Below are positions 6,752 through 17,100 of a stretch of 21,062 bases of DNA, piece after piece (position 1 is the first letter of the stretch; each line of letters opens with the position of its first letter). This stretch comes from Planctomycetes bacterium UBA1662 (GTDB taxonomy: Bacteria > Planctomycetota > UBA8108). The stretch covers positions 31,024 to 52,085 of the forward strand of contig DCKY01000234.1 in assembly GCA_002320775.1 (NCBI GenBank). Direction: 5' to 3'. The translations under genes and the position numbers were made by a program. The notes below the pieces were generated by a model, which ran no database searches, was not told where the DNA came from, and saw only the letters and a program-made list of their open reading frames with translations.

Positions 6752-9198
6752 AGAGACTACCCACCTTGCTGACCGCGGCACTTTTAAGCTTTCTGCCCTG
6801 CACGCTCGTGGATGCGCAGGCTCCCGGGCCGCCCTCTGACATCATCAGCATCAGGCCTCTTGACAGGGTTGTTACCGCCGGGGGCGAGACTATTGAGTGC
6901 CGGATTCTCGACGCCAATCCCGCTCTCGGGAAGGATCTGAAGGTCAAGATTCGAACGGTGACCACCTTGCTGGAGGCCGCCAAGGTGAAGCAGATTATCC
7001 CTCGCCGCTCCGAGTCCGAGGCCTACGAAAACTGGGCCAAGTGGCTGCGTAAGGAGGGGCGCCCGGGAGCTTCTCTCGAGGCCGGCGATGCGCGCGCCTC
7101 TGCCGAGATGGCGCTGGCGATGTGGTGCAGGACTCCCCATGTCAAGCTCGCAGGCAAGCGTCCTATGCCGCAGATGACCCACAGGCACCTGGTCATGGCC
7201 GCGAGGGCGGATGCTTCCTTTGCCCCGGTTTATCCTTATCTGCTGGCCAGCTATATCAGGAAAAACTCTCTCGACCAGGCCGAGCTGGGACCTCTGAACG
7301 AGGAGCTTGAGCTCTATCTGCGGGCACAGGAGGCAGGCTTCTCAAGCCCCGACCTGGATTTCCGCATCGGGATGATCCTGTCTCGAAGGCTGAGGATGGC
7401 CGAGGGAGCAGTCAAGTTTTTCGAGCGTGTTCTCGCCGCTGGAGAGGAGACCTCGGCACCCAACAGGTCCCAGCGGCGCAGGGCGCGACAGCTCCTGGCC
7501 GCGGTCTACATGCGGCGGGGAGAGTCCGCTAAGGCGCTAGGTCTCTACGAGGCTCTCCTGCAGCCTGAACTGACCGGTGATCTGAATTTCGAGGGTCTCT
7601 ACAACAGCGCCGTCATCCTCACCCGGATGGGAGGGACCGAGAAGACGGCGCTTGCCCGCGACCGGTTCGCGGAGGCCCAGAAGCTTCAGCCTGACTTCCT
7701 GGACGTGGAATTGCGCCTTGCGGCGCTCGACTACGCCGGCGGCAAGTCGAAGGACGCCGGCAATAGAATCAAGGCGTACCTGGGTAAGGTTCCTGATGAT
7801 CTGCAGGCCCGGGTTGACCTGGCGATCCTGGATATTACCGAGGGGCGTTTCACGAAGGCGGAAAACAGTCTTCGCAAGGCTCTCGATGACACCGGGAATC
7901 CGGAGGTCTCCATGCGTGCCCGGTTGGGGCTCGGCTCCATCCAGGAGCTTCGCGGGAAGCTGCCGGAGGCGGAGGCTCACTACCGCTCGGCGATCAACCT
8001 GTCTACCAGCAACCCTTTGCCGGGACTCATGCTTGCGACCATCCTTGTCCGCCAGGACCGAACAGATGAAGCCGCGGAGATGGTGAGCTCTATTCGCTCG
8101 GCGCACGTCGCTAGCCAGGCGGTCTTCGGAGCCTGCTCCCGTCTGCAGGCGCTCATCGACGCCCGCAAGGGAGAGGCCGCCAGGTCGAGCGCAAACCTGG
8201 AGTTCGCCGTCGATGTCAGTCCTGAGGATCCAGCTGTTCTCGAGGCCGCGGGCCTGGCCTTCCTGCGCCAGGGTAAGCTCGAACAGGGGCTCAGCTATCT
8301 GGCCCGGGCCAATAAACTCCAGGAGGGACGCCCCGCGACGCTCAACGGGCTGGGCTACTACAACTACATCCAGGGACACCACGCCGAGGCGGCGGTCTTT
8401 TTTGACCAGGCGCTCGCCGCGCTGAAAAAGAGTTCGCCCGGGAAGAAAGGCAAGGAATCTGCCTTTGCCAGGGATGCGAAGACCTACGCTACCCACGCCC
8501 GCAACCTGGTCCGTGATCTCGAGATCCTGCAGGTCTGGGTTGATGAGTTTGAGAGCTCCGCCGAGGGCCTGATCGATGGCTGGAACGAGATCGAGCTCTA
8601 CGGGATCGATGTCGCTCCGGCTGAATCAAACATCGTCTTCAAGGGCCGGCAGCAGAAATCTCCTGATGGAGAGAGCGGGATTCGCCTGCTGCGCGTCTAT
8701 CGCAGCCGGGATCTCGAGAGAGTAGCTGTTCGCCTCCGGATTGATTCGGGCAATGTGGCGCCCTCGCTGAGCCTCACCGGCCCGGATGGAACCCGCAGCG
8801 CCCTGTCCGCCCTGAGCCTCTACCGGGATTTCGATGGCCGGGTCAGGGTTCGGTTGCGTTCGAATAAGGGGGAATGGATTGAGCCCGAAGAGCCGGCGGC
8901 TGCCGGCGAGGGAACCGTCAAGGGAGCCGTCTATGTCGGCAACGTCACCTGGGCGGCGGATACAAATTTTCACACCCTCGAGATTCGCAAGGCGAGGACT
9001 TCCAGGGGGGTGACCAAGAGCAATATGTTTGATCTCTACTTCGATGGGGAGCCTGTGGCCAGGGAGGTCCAGGTCCCTGGGCTGTCCACCAGCTACCAGC
9101 TGTCTGTGATGGCTCGTACCGATGCCCTCGGCAATGAGTACTCGGTCACCGTCGACAATTTCAAGGTCTACAGGGCGAAGGCAAAGAAGAAAAAATGA
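6748..9198 (+). CDS. Secreted TPR-repeat protein with C-terminal beta-sandwich
   Basis: 816 residues; ATGA overlap with the previous gene and again with gspG. The N-terminus is a signal peptide (basic MKR, hydrophobic core LLTAALLSFLP) with a likely cleavage after VDA at about residue 24. Because no lipobox Cys lies at the cleavage site, it is more likely soluble periplasmic than a lipoprotein. A small beta-rich segment at about 31-90 contains a GG-ETIECRILDA stretch like the short 'G..I.G.v' domains common in secreted proteins. Residues about 150-585 form tetratricopeptide-like helical repeats, clearest around GKLPEAEAHYRSAINLS and GHHAEAAVFFDQALAAL. The C-terminal 590-816 is beta-rich, includes FDLYFDGEPVAREV and ends VTVDNFKVYRAKAKKKK, resembling LamG/glycoside-binding sandwiches. 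TPR proteins in pilus loci often act as scaffolds or secretin pilotins; here a periplasmic scaffold for the pseudopilus is plausible but unproven. Confidence 0.85.
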   Translation: MKRLPTLLTAALLSFLPCTLVDAQAPGPPSDIISIRPLDRVVTAGGETIECRILDANPALGKDLKVKIRTVTTLLEAAKVKQIIPRRSESEAYENWAKWLRKEGRPGASLEAGDARASAEMALAMWCRTPHVKLAGKRPMPQMTHRHLVMAARADASFAPVYPYLLASYIRKNSLDQAELGPLNEELELYLRAQEAGFSSPDLDFRIGMILSRRLRMAEGAVKFFERVLAAGEETSAPNRSQRRRARQLLAAVYMRRGESAKALGLYEALLQPELTGDLNFEGLYNSAVILTRMGGTEKTALARDRFAEAQKLQPDFLDVELRLAALDYAGGKSKDAGNRIKAYLGKVPDDLQARVDLAILDITEGRFTKAENSLRKALDDTGNPEVSMRARLGLGSIQELRGKLPEAEAHYRSAINLSTSNPLPGLMLATILVRQDRTDEAAEMVSSIRSAHVASQAVFGACSRLQALIDARKGEAARSSANLEFAVDVSPEDPAVLEAAGLAFLRQGKLEQGLSYLARANKLQEGRPATLNGLGYYNYIQGHHAEAAVFFDQALAALKKSSPGKKGKESAFARDAKTYATHARNLVRDLEILQVWVDEFESSAEGLIDGWNEIELYGIDVAPAESNIVFKGRQQKSPDGESGIRLLRVYRSRDLERVAVRLRIDSGNVAPSLSLTGPDGTRSALSALSLYRDFDGRVRVRLRSNKGEWIEPEEPAAAGEGTVKGAVYVGNVTWAADTNFHTLEIRKARTSRGVTKSNMFDLYFDGEPVAREVQVPGLSTSYQLSVMARTDALGNEYSVTVDNFKVYRAKAKKKK

Positions 9199-9854
9199 CT
9201 CTGAAGAAGACAGGTTCAAGGCGTGCCGGCGGGTTTACGCTTGTTGAAATCCTCGTGGTTATGTCGATCATCTCGATCCTGGCTGGCCTGGCTCTCTCGG
9301 GAGTCATGAGCGGCAGGACCTCTGGCGAGGAAGGCGCGGTGAAGTACAACATCACCGCGCTCGTCAGCGCGATCGAGGCCTATGCCACCGAGACGGGCGA
9401 CTACCCCCCGAGCTCGCTGGCGGCCTACGGGATCCGCGGCAATGGAGTCAACGATGGCATCGAGTGCCTGCTGGCCTGCCTGCAGACCCGCAAGCACAAC
9501 GGGCCTTTTCTTGGTGACCTCGATCCCGACCAGCGCAGCAACGTAGATGGAGACATCCTCTCCAAGCTCCAGTCCAGCCAGGTGAAGAAACGAGTCGACT
9601 GGAGCCGGCTCAACGACATCCTCTTCGAGTATTGCGATCGATGGGGAAACCCTCTCGTCTATATTCACTCGCGCGATTACGGCAAGCAGTTCAAGGTCCA
9701 GGCAGGAGAAGGCATCATCCTTGTCGGCGCGAAGAGAGACTCCGAGACCGGCGGCTACTTCAAGCCGACGGAGTACCAGATCTGGTCGCTGGGCGTGGAC
9801 GAGGTGAATGACGAATACGGAGATGGCGACGACATCTGTCACTGGCAAAGGTAG
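9195..9854 (+). CDS. gspG: Major pseudopilin GspG
   Basis: 219 residues. Type III (prepilin) signal: a basic leader, then AGG|FTLVE with predicted cleavage between G13 and F14, F at +1 and the conserved Glu at +5 (E18), followed by the hydrophobic helix. The segment YATETGDYPPS matches the GspG region after the long helix. The C-terminal SLGVDEVNDEYGDGDDICHW matches the calcium-binding loop of GspG proteins (the SxGxDG...DI.NW pattern), which separates it from ordinary type IV pilins. At 219 residues it is longer than the usual 140 or so, with extra sequence in the middle. It has four cysteines (C91, C95, C147, C215), unusual for GspG and compatible with disulfides after export. As major pseudopilin it should polymerise into the pseudopilus shaft. 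It opens the pseudopilin block and overlaps the TPR gene by four bases. Confidence 0.93.
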   Translation: MTLKKTGSRRAGGFTLVEILVVMSIISILAGLALSGVMSGRTSGEEGAVKYNITALVSAIEAYATETGDYPPSSLAAYGIRGNGVNDGIECLLACLQTRKHNGPFLGDLDPDQRSNVDGDILSKLQSSQVKKRVDWSRLNDILFEYCDRWGNPLVYIHSRDYGKQFKVQAGEGIILVGAKRDSETGGYFKPTEYQIWSLGVDEVNDEYGDGDDICHWQR

Positions 9855-9874
9855 GAGCGGTACAGGGTACCCCT

Positions 9875-9878
9875 GGAG
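9875..9878 (+). promoter_or_regulatory. Ribosome-binding site of gspH
   Basis: GGAG lies six bases before the ATG at 9885 in the only non-overlapping gap (30 bases) of the pseudopilin block. It supports that start, which leaves a leader of 19 residues before the prepilin cleavage site. Confidence 0.6.
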
Positions 9879-9884
9879 CAAGGC

Positions 9885-11186
9885 ATGCGGGAAGCAGGAT
9901 ACAATCCGGAGCGAAGTCGGGGCGGCCGCCGCGAGGGCGGCTTCACCCTCATCGAGCTGCTTGTCGTTCTCGCCATCATCTCGCTCATGGCGGGCCTCAG
10001 TGTCGGCGCCTTTCGCGAGGCGCGCCGCAACTACGGGCTCGCGGCTTCGGCTGGTGAGATCCAGTCGATCTTCCGCCGCGCCCGCAACCAGTCGATCGCC
10101 AACGGGACCGGTTCGTTTGTCGTCGTCGAGCCGAAGAGCAGCTCGATCTGGGCGCAGAGCTTTGAGACCATGGGAGAGTGGAGCTTCGAGGACGGCGGAG
10201 CTGAGGATGAAGGTGTCGACGGCTATGGCGGACCGCGGCTGGTGGGCGGCGAATATATCGACGGGCGGCTGGGACAGGGAGTCAGCTTTCGCGGAGCCGG
10301 AGGCTATGTGGATTGCGGCTACCAGGCGTCCTTTGACCTGAGCACGGGGGTCGTGCTCGAGGCCTGGGTTCGCCACAACAGGAGGCCGGCCCTGCGCCAG
10401 GCCTTCAAGAGCGAGACAACTTCCGGGCGCAGAAGCCTGAGGGGGAAGTCGGCCGGCGGCGGCCTGGAACCCGCCTATTCCATCGTGGAGAAAAAAGGCT
10501 CCTGGTTCCTCGGGATGACACCGGAGGGCGCGTTGGAGGGGCACATCGGCGATTTCCAGGTGATCACAGAAGATGACGTCGTGCCCTCGGGGCGCTGGGT
10601 GTTCGTTTCCCTGCGTTATGATGGGGTGTCGCTGGTTCTCGCATCCGATGGAGTCGAGCGCAGGAGTGATGTGCTCCAGAGCCTGGGGCGGAAGCTCGGT
10701 GACCGGGCGGCGCCGGTCGTCCCGGCCGCGATTCCGCGCAATGAGAACCCCGTGATGATCTCCGCGAAGGACAACTCCTTTCCCGGGGATATCGACGAGG
10801 TCCGGCTTCGAGGCCGCAGCGAGAAGGCGACCTACAGTCATCCTCCATTCGAAAAGCTGATCGGCTGGAAGAAGGTTATCCATTTTGACCGCTACGGGCA
10901 TCTTGATCCGGTGTTTCATGAGAAGAACATAAGGATCGTACTCGTTGAAGTCAGCGATGATCATTTCGCGCTCCAGGAGACGCTTGCTGCGAAAAAGAAA
11001 TCCTCCCGGGCGCAGACGGATCGTTTCGAGCTGACCTTTCAGGAGTGGCTCGAAACCTGGCCTCCGGATGAGATGCCGGACCTGGTCGAGGAAGAGGAAG
11101 AGCGTGATATCGAGGAGCGAGTCTATTCTCAAGCGCGGAAAAAGGTTATCAAGATCGATACCCTGGGGGTTGTGAGTGTCCAATGA
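9885..11186 (+). CDS. gspH: GspH-like minor pseudopilin carrying an inserted LamG-like lectin domain
   Basis: 433 residues against roughly 150-190 for ordinary GspH. The leader ends EGG|FTLIE (cleavage G19/F20, Glu+5 = E24), then the hydrophobic helix and AGEIQSIFRRARNQSIANG, the characteristic GspH/FimT stretch. The expected beta-strands are interrupted at about residue 100 by a LamG/concanavalin-like domain: WSFEDGG, GRLGQGVSFRGAGGYVDCG at 127 onward, VLEAWVRHN, SGRWVFVSLRYDGVSLVL near 235 and closing GDIDEVRLRGR at 301. The GspH fold then resumes with VIHFDRYGHLDPVF and ends KKVIKIDTLGVVSV, typical of its last strands; an acidic Glu-rich insert (about 400-410) precedes the end. Minor pseudopilin H sits near the pseudopilus tip, so the lectin-like domain would be displayed toward the periplasm or secretin. 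LamG domains bind glycans, proteins or calcium; the ligand cannot be read from the sequence. Confidence 0.88.
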   Translation: MREAGYNPERSRGGRREGGFTLIELLVVLAIISLMAGLSVGAFREARRNYGLAASAGEIQSIFRRARNQSIANGTGSFVVVEPKSSSIWAQSFETMGEWSFEDGGAEDEGVDGYGGPRLVGGEYIDGRLGQGVSFRGAGGYVDCGYQASFDLSTGVVLEAWVRHNRRPALRQAFKSETTSGRRSLRGKSAGGGLEPAYSIVEKKGSWFLGMTPEGALEGHIGDFQVITEDDVVPSGRWVFVSLRYDGVSLVLASDGVERRSDVLQSLGRKLGDRAAPVVPAAIPRNENPVMISAKDNSFPGDIDEVRLRGRSEKATYSHPPFEKLIGWKKVIHFDRYGHLDPVFHEKNIRIVLVEVSDDHFALQETLAAKKKSSRAQTDRFELTFQEWLETWPPDEMPDLVEEEEERDIEERVYSQARKKVIKIDTLGVVSVQ

Positions 11187-14100
11187 GAAGAGATGCAAGA
11201 TTGATGAATAGAAATGGAAATTCAGGTGTCGCCCTGGTGATGGTGCTGGCTGTCCTGGGGGCGCTGGCCATCGTTGGCGCGCCCTTCGTGGTCTCGATGA
11301 TGCTGCATGACCGCGCGAGCCAGAGCTTCTCCGGAACCATCAAGGCGCGGCAGGCGGCCGAGAGCTTCCGCAACAGGGCTGTGGCCAGGCTGGAGGCGAC
11401 CCAGTCGGCTGTCGAATGGGAGGGAGAATACGAAGAGCTGGAGGAAGAGCGCGAGCTGCAGCGGGCCGGCCGCCGCACCAGCCTGGTTGGCCGGCGGTCA
11501 GCCGCCGGCGGACGAACCGCGCGCGGGAGCACTGGCAGGCAGCTCTCCGGCGTGCGCGGCGGCGCGGCAGAGGGTGCCGCGGCGGCGCGCGGCGGCAACT
11601 CTCCGTCAAGTTTTTCATCCCGCGGTCCGGCGAAGAAGGACTTCGACACGGCGGATGAGATTGCAGTCAGCTTCCCGGAGACGATCAGCCTGCCTCGCGA
11701 TGCTCCCGAGGACCCGAATGCCGAGGACCAGGGCGAGGTCAGCTTCAGGAATCCGCGCGGGATCATCGCCTCGGCGGAGGTGACCGATGAGCAGGGCAAG
11801 ATCAACATCAACACAGCGCCGCCGAATCTCATCGCCAACCTCTTCGGCGTCAGCCGCCTGAGGAGCGAATTCAGCCCGAAGCACAAGGAGCTGAAGCTCG
11901 AGGACAGCGGCATGTTCCGCGGCGACACGGATGAGAAGACCCTCGATGGCGCCGTGGTGCTGGTGCACCCCGAGGGCAACACCCAGGCGCTCACCTATAA
12001 GGTGAACAGGAAGAGAACGGGAGAGCTCGCGGGGCTCTTCCACGGCAGCTTCCTCTCCGGCGGGCAGGAGGTCGACTTCCCGGCCGGGAGTTTCGTCTAC
12101 GATCTCAAGGGCTGGAAGATCGGCTTCCATCGTTTCTGGTCGGAGCGCTATGGCGGCTTCCACCCCGAGGAGCTGACCCGCTTTCGGGCGGTGGAGTCGA
12201 TTCGCGAGATCGCCCACTGGCAGATCGCCTCGCTCTTTGTCGGTCGTTTCCGGGGGCAGGGTCTCGATATGGACCTGCTGAAGAAGAGCGGCGTACGCAC
12301 CAACAACCTCGGCGACCTCGGTCTCGACCCGGCGATGTTCTCCGACGAGGGCTACAAGATGGAGGTCCGGGAGATCAAGGCGCTGCAGCGGGCCCGCCAG
12401 TCGCTCAGCAAGCTCGGCTTCAAGAACCGCTTCCTGCAGGAGATCGAGGATCGGCGCGGACCCTATATGCTCCTCGACCTGGCCGCGAGGCTGCGTGGAG
12501 CCAAGAAGAACGAGGCCAGGAAAGTTCGCGAGGAAATCGAGGAGATGCTGACCGAGGAGAAGAAGTCTCGCAAGGCTCTCAAGATCGATGCCCGCTACCT
12601 GAAGGGGGCCCTGGAGCACATGGCGGAGGTCTACCAGACCTCCGGTATCGAGACGATCCTTCCGGAAGATCTCGAGTACCATCGTGAAGCTCTCACCGTC
12701 AGCTCCCGCCTGCCCGCGCGCTGGAGCGAGGCCCAGTCTCTCGGCAGTGATCTCTCCGCGGCTGGGCCGGAATACAAGATCGTGATTCCCCGCGCGCCGG
12801 AGTTCAATCCCGGCACCGTGGTTCGAATGCGCAGCCTGGACGGAAGCGGGCGCTCCGAGTTCAACGTCATCAGCAAATCAGCCGGCTCCCAGACCGGCGG
12901 AATCAGCCTGGCCTATCCGCCGCGCGCCTCCTACCGCTCCTATAAGGCGGTCATAGAGGCTCTCCAGCGTCACCCTGTGAACGTAAACACGGCCAGTGAG
13001 AGGGTTCTGCGGGCGGTGTTCACAGGAATCCGTGGAAAGGACAAGACCCATGTCGTCACTCCCTACGAGGCCGCCAGGCTTGCCATCGACATCCGTGGGA
13101 AGGTGCCCCTGAAGGGACACGAAGAGTTCTACGCCGCGCTGCAGGCGGCCTCCTCGAGCGGGATTATCGATGAGGAGGACGTGAAGCCGCTCTTCGTCAA
13201 CGCGGTCCAGCCGACCAACTACCTCCTGCGCCAGTCGACCACCGGTTTGTGCTATTCGACCGCAGATGTCTACACCATCGAGGCGCGGGCGCTGCTTCGT
13301 TCACCTGCCGGGTCGGAGCTGGCGGCTTCACGGTTCCGGGAGATTGTCGATGTGAGTCCCGCTGGCATTCGCCTGGGCGGGCTGGTCAGCCAGGTGGATT
13401 ATTCCGACGGCATCTTCCTCCAGGATCCGAAGATGACCCCGCGCTTCCCCGAGAACAACCATCGCTTTCGAATCCGGTTCCCGGGAACGCTCTCTCACCT
13501 GGTGGAATCCCGTCCGGTGATGTTGAACCGGGGCGAGCTGATCTTTCCGGGGGCGGATGTCTCGACCCTGCGCCTGCTGACCACCCAGACTCCCAAGAAC
13601 AGCCTGAGGGAGGTTCTCTACGAGGAGGTCCTGAGCTTTGAGGACACCTACGAGGGCCTGGAGCTTGACCGGGGAGAGCCCTACGAGCTCTCGATCGGCG
13701 GCGGAGGAGAGGGCGGAGCCAACAATGCCGGTGTGCCGGCCGCAGGGGCGGCAGGCGGGCGGGGAGGCCGGGCAGCCGGCGCGGGAGGAGACCTGACAAC
13801 AAAGCCTGCCGGGGTGGATTTCTGGTTCCGGATGAAGACCTATCCGCAGGCCCGGTCCCGCGATGGCTACTATAAGCTGGTCGAGGGAGGCGTCGATCCC
13901 GAGCGCAACCGCATGGCCCTGCTCTACGATGATAGCCGGGGGCGGGTGCTCTTCAGGATCTACGACAGCTCTTTCCCCGACCCGCTCATGAAGAAGGACA
14001 AGGACAACGGCTCCTTCCTGCAGATCGAGGCGGTCCGCGGGCTCGAGCTGGAGACCTGGTATCACATCAAGCTGGTCTGGGATGGGACCTTCGGAGGCGG

Positions 14101-17100
14101 AGCGCAGCTCTACATCGATGGCGTTCCGGCCGGAAAGGACAACCTGTCCACCGAGCTGACCACGAGCATCGCCGGCAGCGGCAACATAGCCAGTATCGGC
14201 GTTCGCGACGCCAGCCGTTTTCCGACCCAGGGCTCGGTGCGGATCGGCGCCGAAATTTTCGAGTATATCGGCAGGAGCGGCAATTCTCTGCGTGTGCGTC
14301 CCCTGCCTCCAAGTCACTGGAAACCTCTGCCGATCACAGGCCTGAGCAACACCGGCGGCGCGAGCGGCTTCCTGCCGCCGGGGGCCGATGCGGGCGCCGC
14401 CGATCCCGCGGCTGGCGGGGCCGGTACCGCCTTGCCGGCGAAGACAGACTCGAGGCTTTGGAACGGACGCGGGTCCATTCCTGCGCCCCACCCCGCGGGT
14501 TCCCTCGTCAGCCTGCACGGCTACTCGCTGGAGATTCGCCGCAAGGTGGCTCCGACCGCTAACCAGGGTGTCGCGGGAGCCGCCGCCAACCCCTTCGCCG
14601 GCGGAGCCGCCGCGGGAGGCGTGGAACACCAGGTGGCGGATGGAGACTCTACCGAGATGATCTGGGGCACCGGGGGCATGGCGACCGCTGAGCCTCTGAA
14701 CGCCTGGAACTTCCCACAGGTCGTGCGTGCGGGAATCTACCATTATTTTGACCGGTTCGCGGGGGAGCCTCCGCCCGAGGACCCGAACCAGCCAGGGCGC
14801 AACAACCTGCCCGGCGGCGTGGGGGGGAACAATCCCCCTGCGGGACAGGGCGAAGATGAGGAGCAGGGAGGCTCGGCGCTCGCCACCACGGGCACCATCG
14901 TGGTGCCGCTGTTCAAGCTTCCTACCGCCACCGATCAGCCCGACCTGCCCGGCGGGATCAATATACCCGGCGGCATCCCCGGTGTTCCCGGGGGGGCGCA
15001 GCAGGAGGGGCAGCAGCCTGAGTACACCGGCATGCTGATGGGCTTCGGCCGCACCAGCTCGGATTATTTCCAGTCCAAGGGGATCTGTCATTTCAACGGC
15101 CGCAATTACCAGTACCAGCGCATTCCGCTGCCGCCTGAGTACCTCATGGCCCTGAACAAGGACCCCAAGGTTCAGAATCCTCCGGCGATGGGCCTGGAGT
15201 TGAAGGGTGCCTATCCTCCGGAGGCCGGGGGCGCTGTCGAGGGGCTCACCGGCGCCGGCGGCCAGGATGGCCAGGGCCCTGTGCAGAACGACGGGCGCGA
15301 GCAGCGCCCGGTTATCCAGCTGTCGCTTCTGGCCAACGGTCTTCCCCAGACGCGCTATCCCTCCACGGGAGTTCTCGAGATCCGCGGCATCCCGAGCCCC
15401 TGGGAGATGCAGGCGGGCCGTCCGAACGTGCTCGGGCGTCCGTTGATGCAGGTCCACCCTGATGACGCGGTTGAGTGGCTCCGCTACAGGGAGGTCTTCC
15501 AGAACATGTTCGTCGGCCGCCTCGGCTCGAACTCGAACTTCCGGGGCTACCCGGTCCGCGAGGAGCACAACTACCTGAAGAAGCAGATGGATATTCCCGT
15601 CGGCCAGCCGATCCGGCTGGTGATGGAGCTCGGCCAGGGCGGGGCCGGGTGGGGAGACTTCGTCTCCATCACCACCAGCGATCCGCAGGTCTACGAGCCC
15701 ATGATGAGAAGGGTCTACAGGGCTTTCGAACACGAGGACGGGCGCTTCTTCCTGTCGCTGATCGATGTGGGCAAGAATGGCCAGGAGCTGATGCCATCGA
15801 CAGGTCTCTATCGTCACGCCTACTTCCGCGGCATGAATCCCCGCCTGGTGAAGTTTCCATCCTGGGGGCTTCCGGAGATCTCCACCGGCAGCCTGACCCT
15901 CTTCGGGGACGCGAAGGCCATGGAGGTCCGCGGCGGCCGCGGCCGGCAGGGCCAGCGGAACCAGAGCCGGTCGGAGAGTCAGCGGGTGGGCGGAGACGAA
16001 TCCAACGGTATCACCCTCGATGAGGTGCGCAGGTTCGAGAACCGGCGCGTGGCCTACGACCCGACCTATGGTCCCAGGGTGAAGCATGTCCTCGTCCCGC
16101 TCAAGGGAGGACGCGTGGAGGTCAGCCGGGGCGGGGCGCAGACGGTCATTGGCGGAGCCATCGCCAAGAACCAGTCCGTCACCCGCTCCAACCCCCTCGA
16201 TGTGCTGGTCGTCTCGGTGAGCATCGAGCGCGGCCAGCCGAGCATCTTCGCCATGGGCATGGAGGAGGGCGTCATCCGGATCGGCCGGGAGCTCTTCTAC
16301 TTCGAGGATGCCGAGGGCGCCAAGGGCGGGCAGGCCGGACAGGCTACCCGGGCGAGCCCCCAGTCAGCCGGCTACGATCCATCGCTTGCCGGCGAGGCCA
16401 ATGAGCTGCTGGCTCCCTATAAGGAGCGCCAGGCCGATGGCCGCCTGCGCTACGAGCAGATCCAGGTCAGCCAGATGACCGGCCACTTCGAGCCCGAGGG
16501 CTTCGCCCTCATGCGCGACGGCAGCCCCGAGCGAGCCGATTTCTACGAGCTCTTTTATTACGGCTCCACCGGGGGCGGCTTCAAGAACGTCCTGCGGGGG
16601 CAGTTCAGCACGCCCTACCTGAAAAACTCCAGCCGGGGAGCCTCGATGATCAGCAACGCCACCCGGCGGCTGCGCCTGATCGGCCGCGCCCTGATCGGCA
16701 CCGCGCCGATGGCGCACGGGGTGGGTGACGCCTGCAGCCTGGTTCCTTACCTGACCATGTCTCCGATTACCGGGGCGATGACCAGCTCGGGGATCCCGGT
16801 CAAGCGGGCCCAGTTCTTCGCGCCCAATGGCGGCTACGTGATGATCGACCCCGGCCGCTACGGCCAGCCCAGGGAGATCATCTCCCACATGGGCTTCGAG
16901 GGCGATGGTGGAACTCAGCTGCGGCTGCCGCGTGACCAGCACGGGGAGCTCTGCATGCGGGCTCGCTTCGGAACCCAGCCGCGCCCGATCGGCACCGACA
17001 TGTTCGCCTACCAGATGCCCTTCCGGTACTTTGATCGCTACGAGGCGGAGGTCGAGAGCGAGGCCATGGCCTACCTCCAGAAGAGCTTCCGTGTGCCGGG

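Noticed and set aside
9216..11198. 660-codon open frame on the minus strand opposite gspG and gspH
   Set aside because: It spans two plus-strand genes with convincing prepilin signals and has no ribosome-binding site or domain of its own.
13328..16087. 919-codon open frame on the minus strand inside gspK
   Set aside because: It is antisense to a gene with clear GspK and LamG motifs, its translation has no recognisable domain, and long antisense frames are expected in GC-rich DNA with strong third-position bias.
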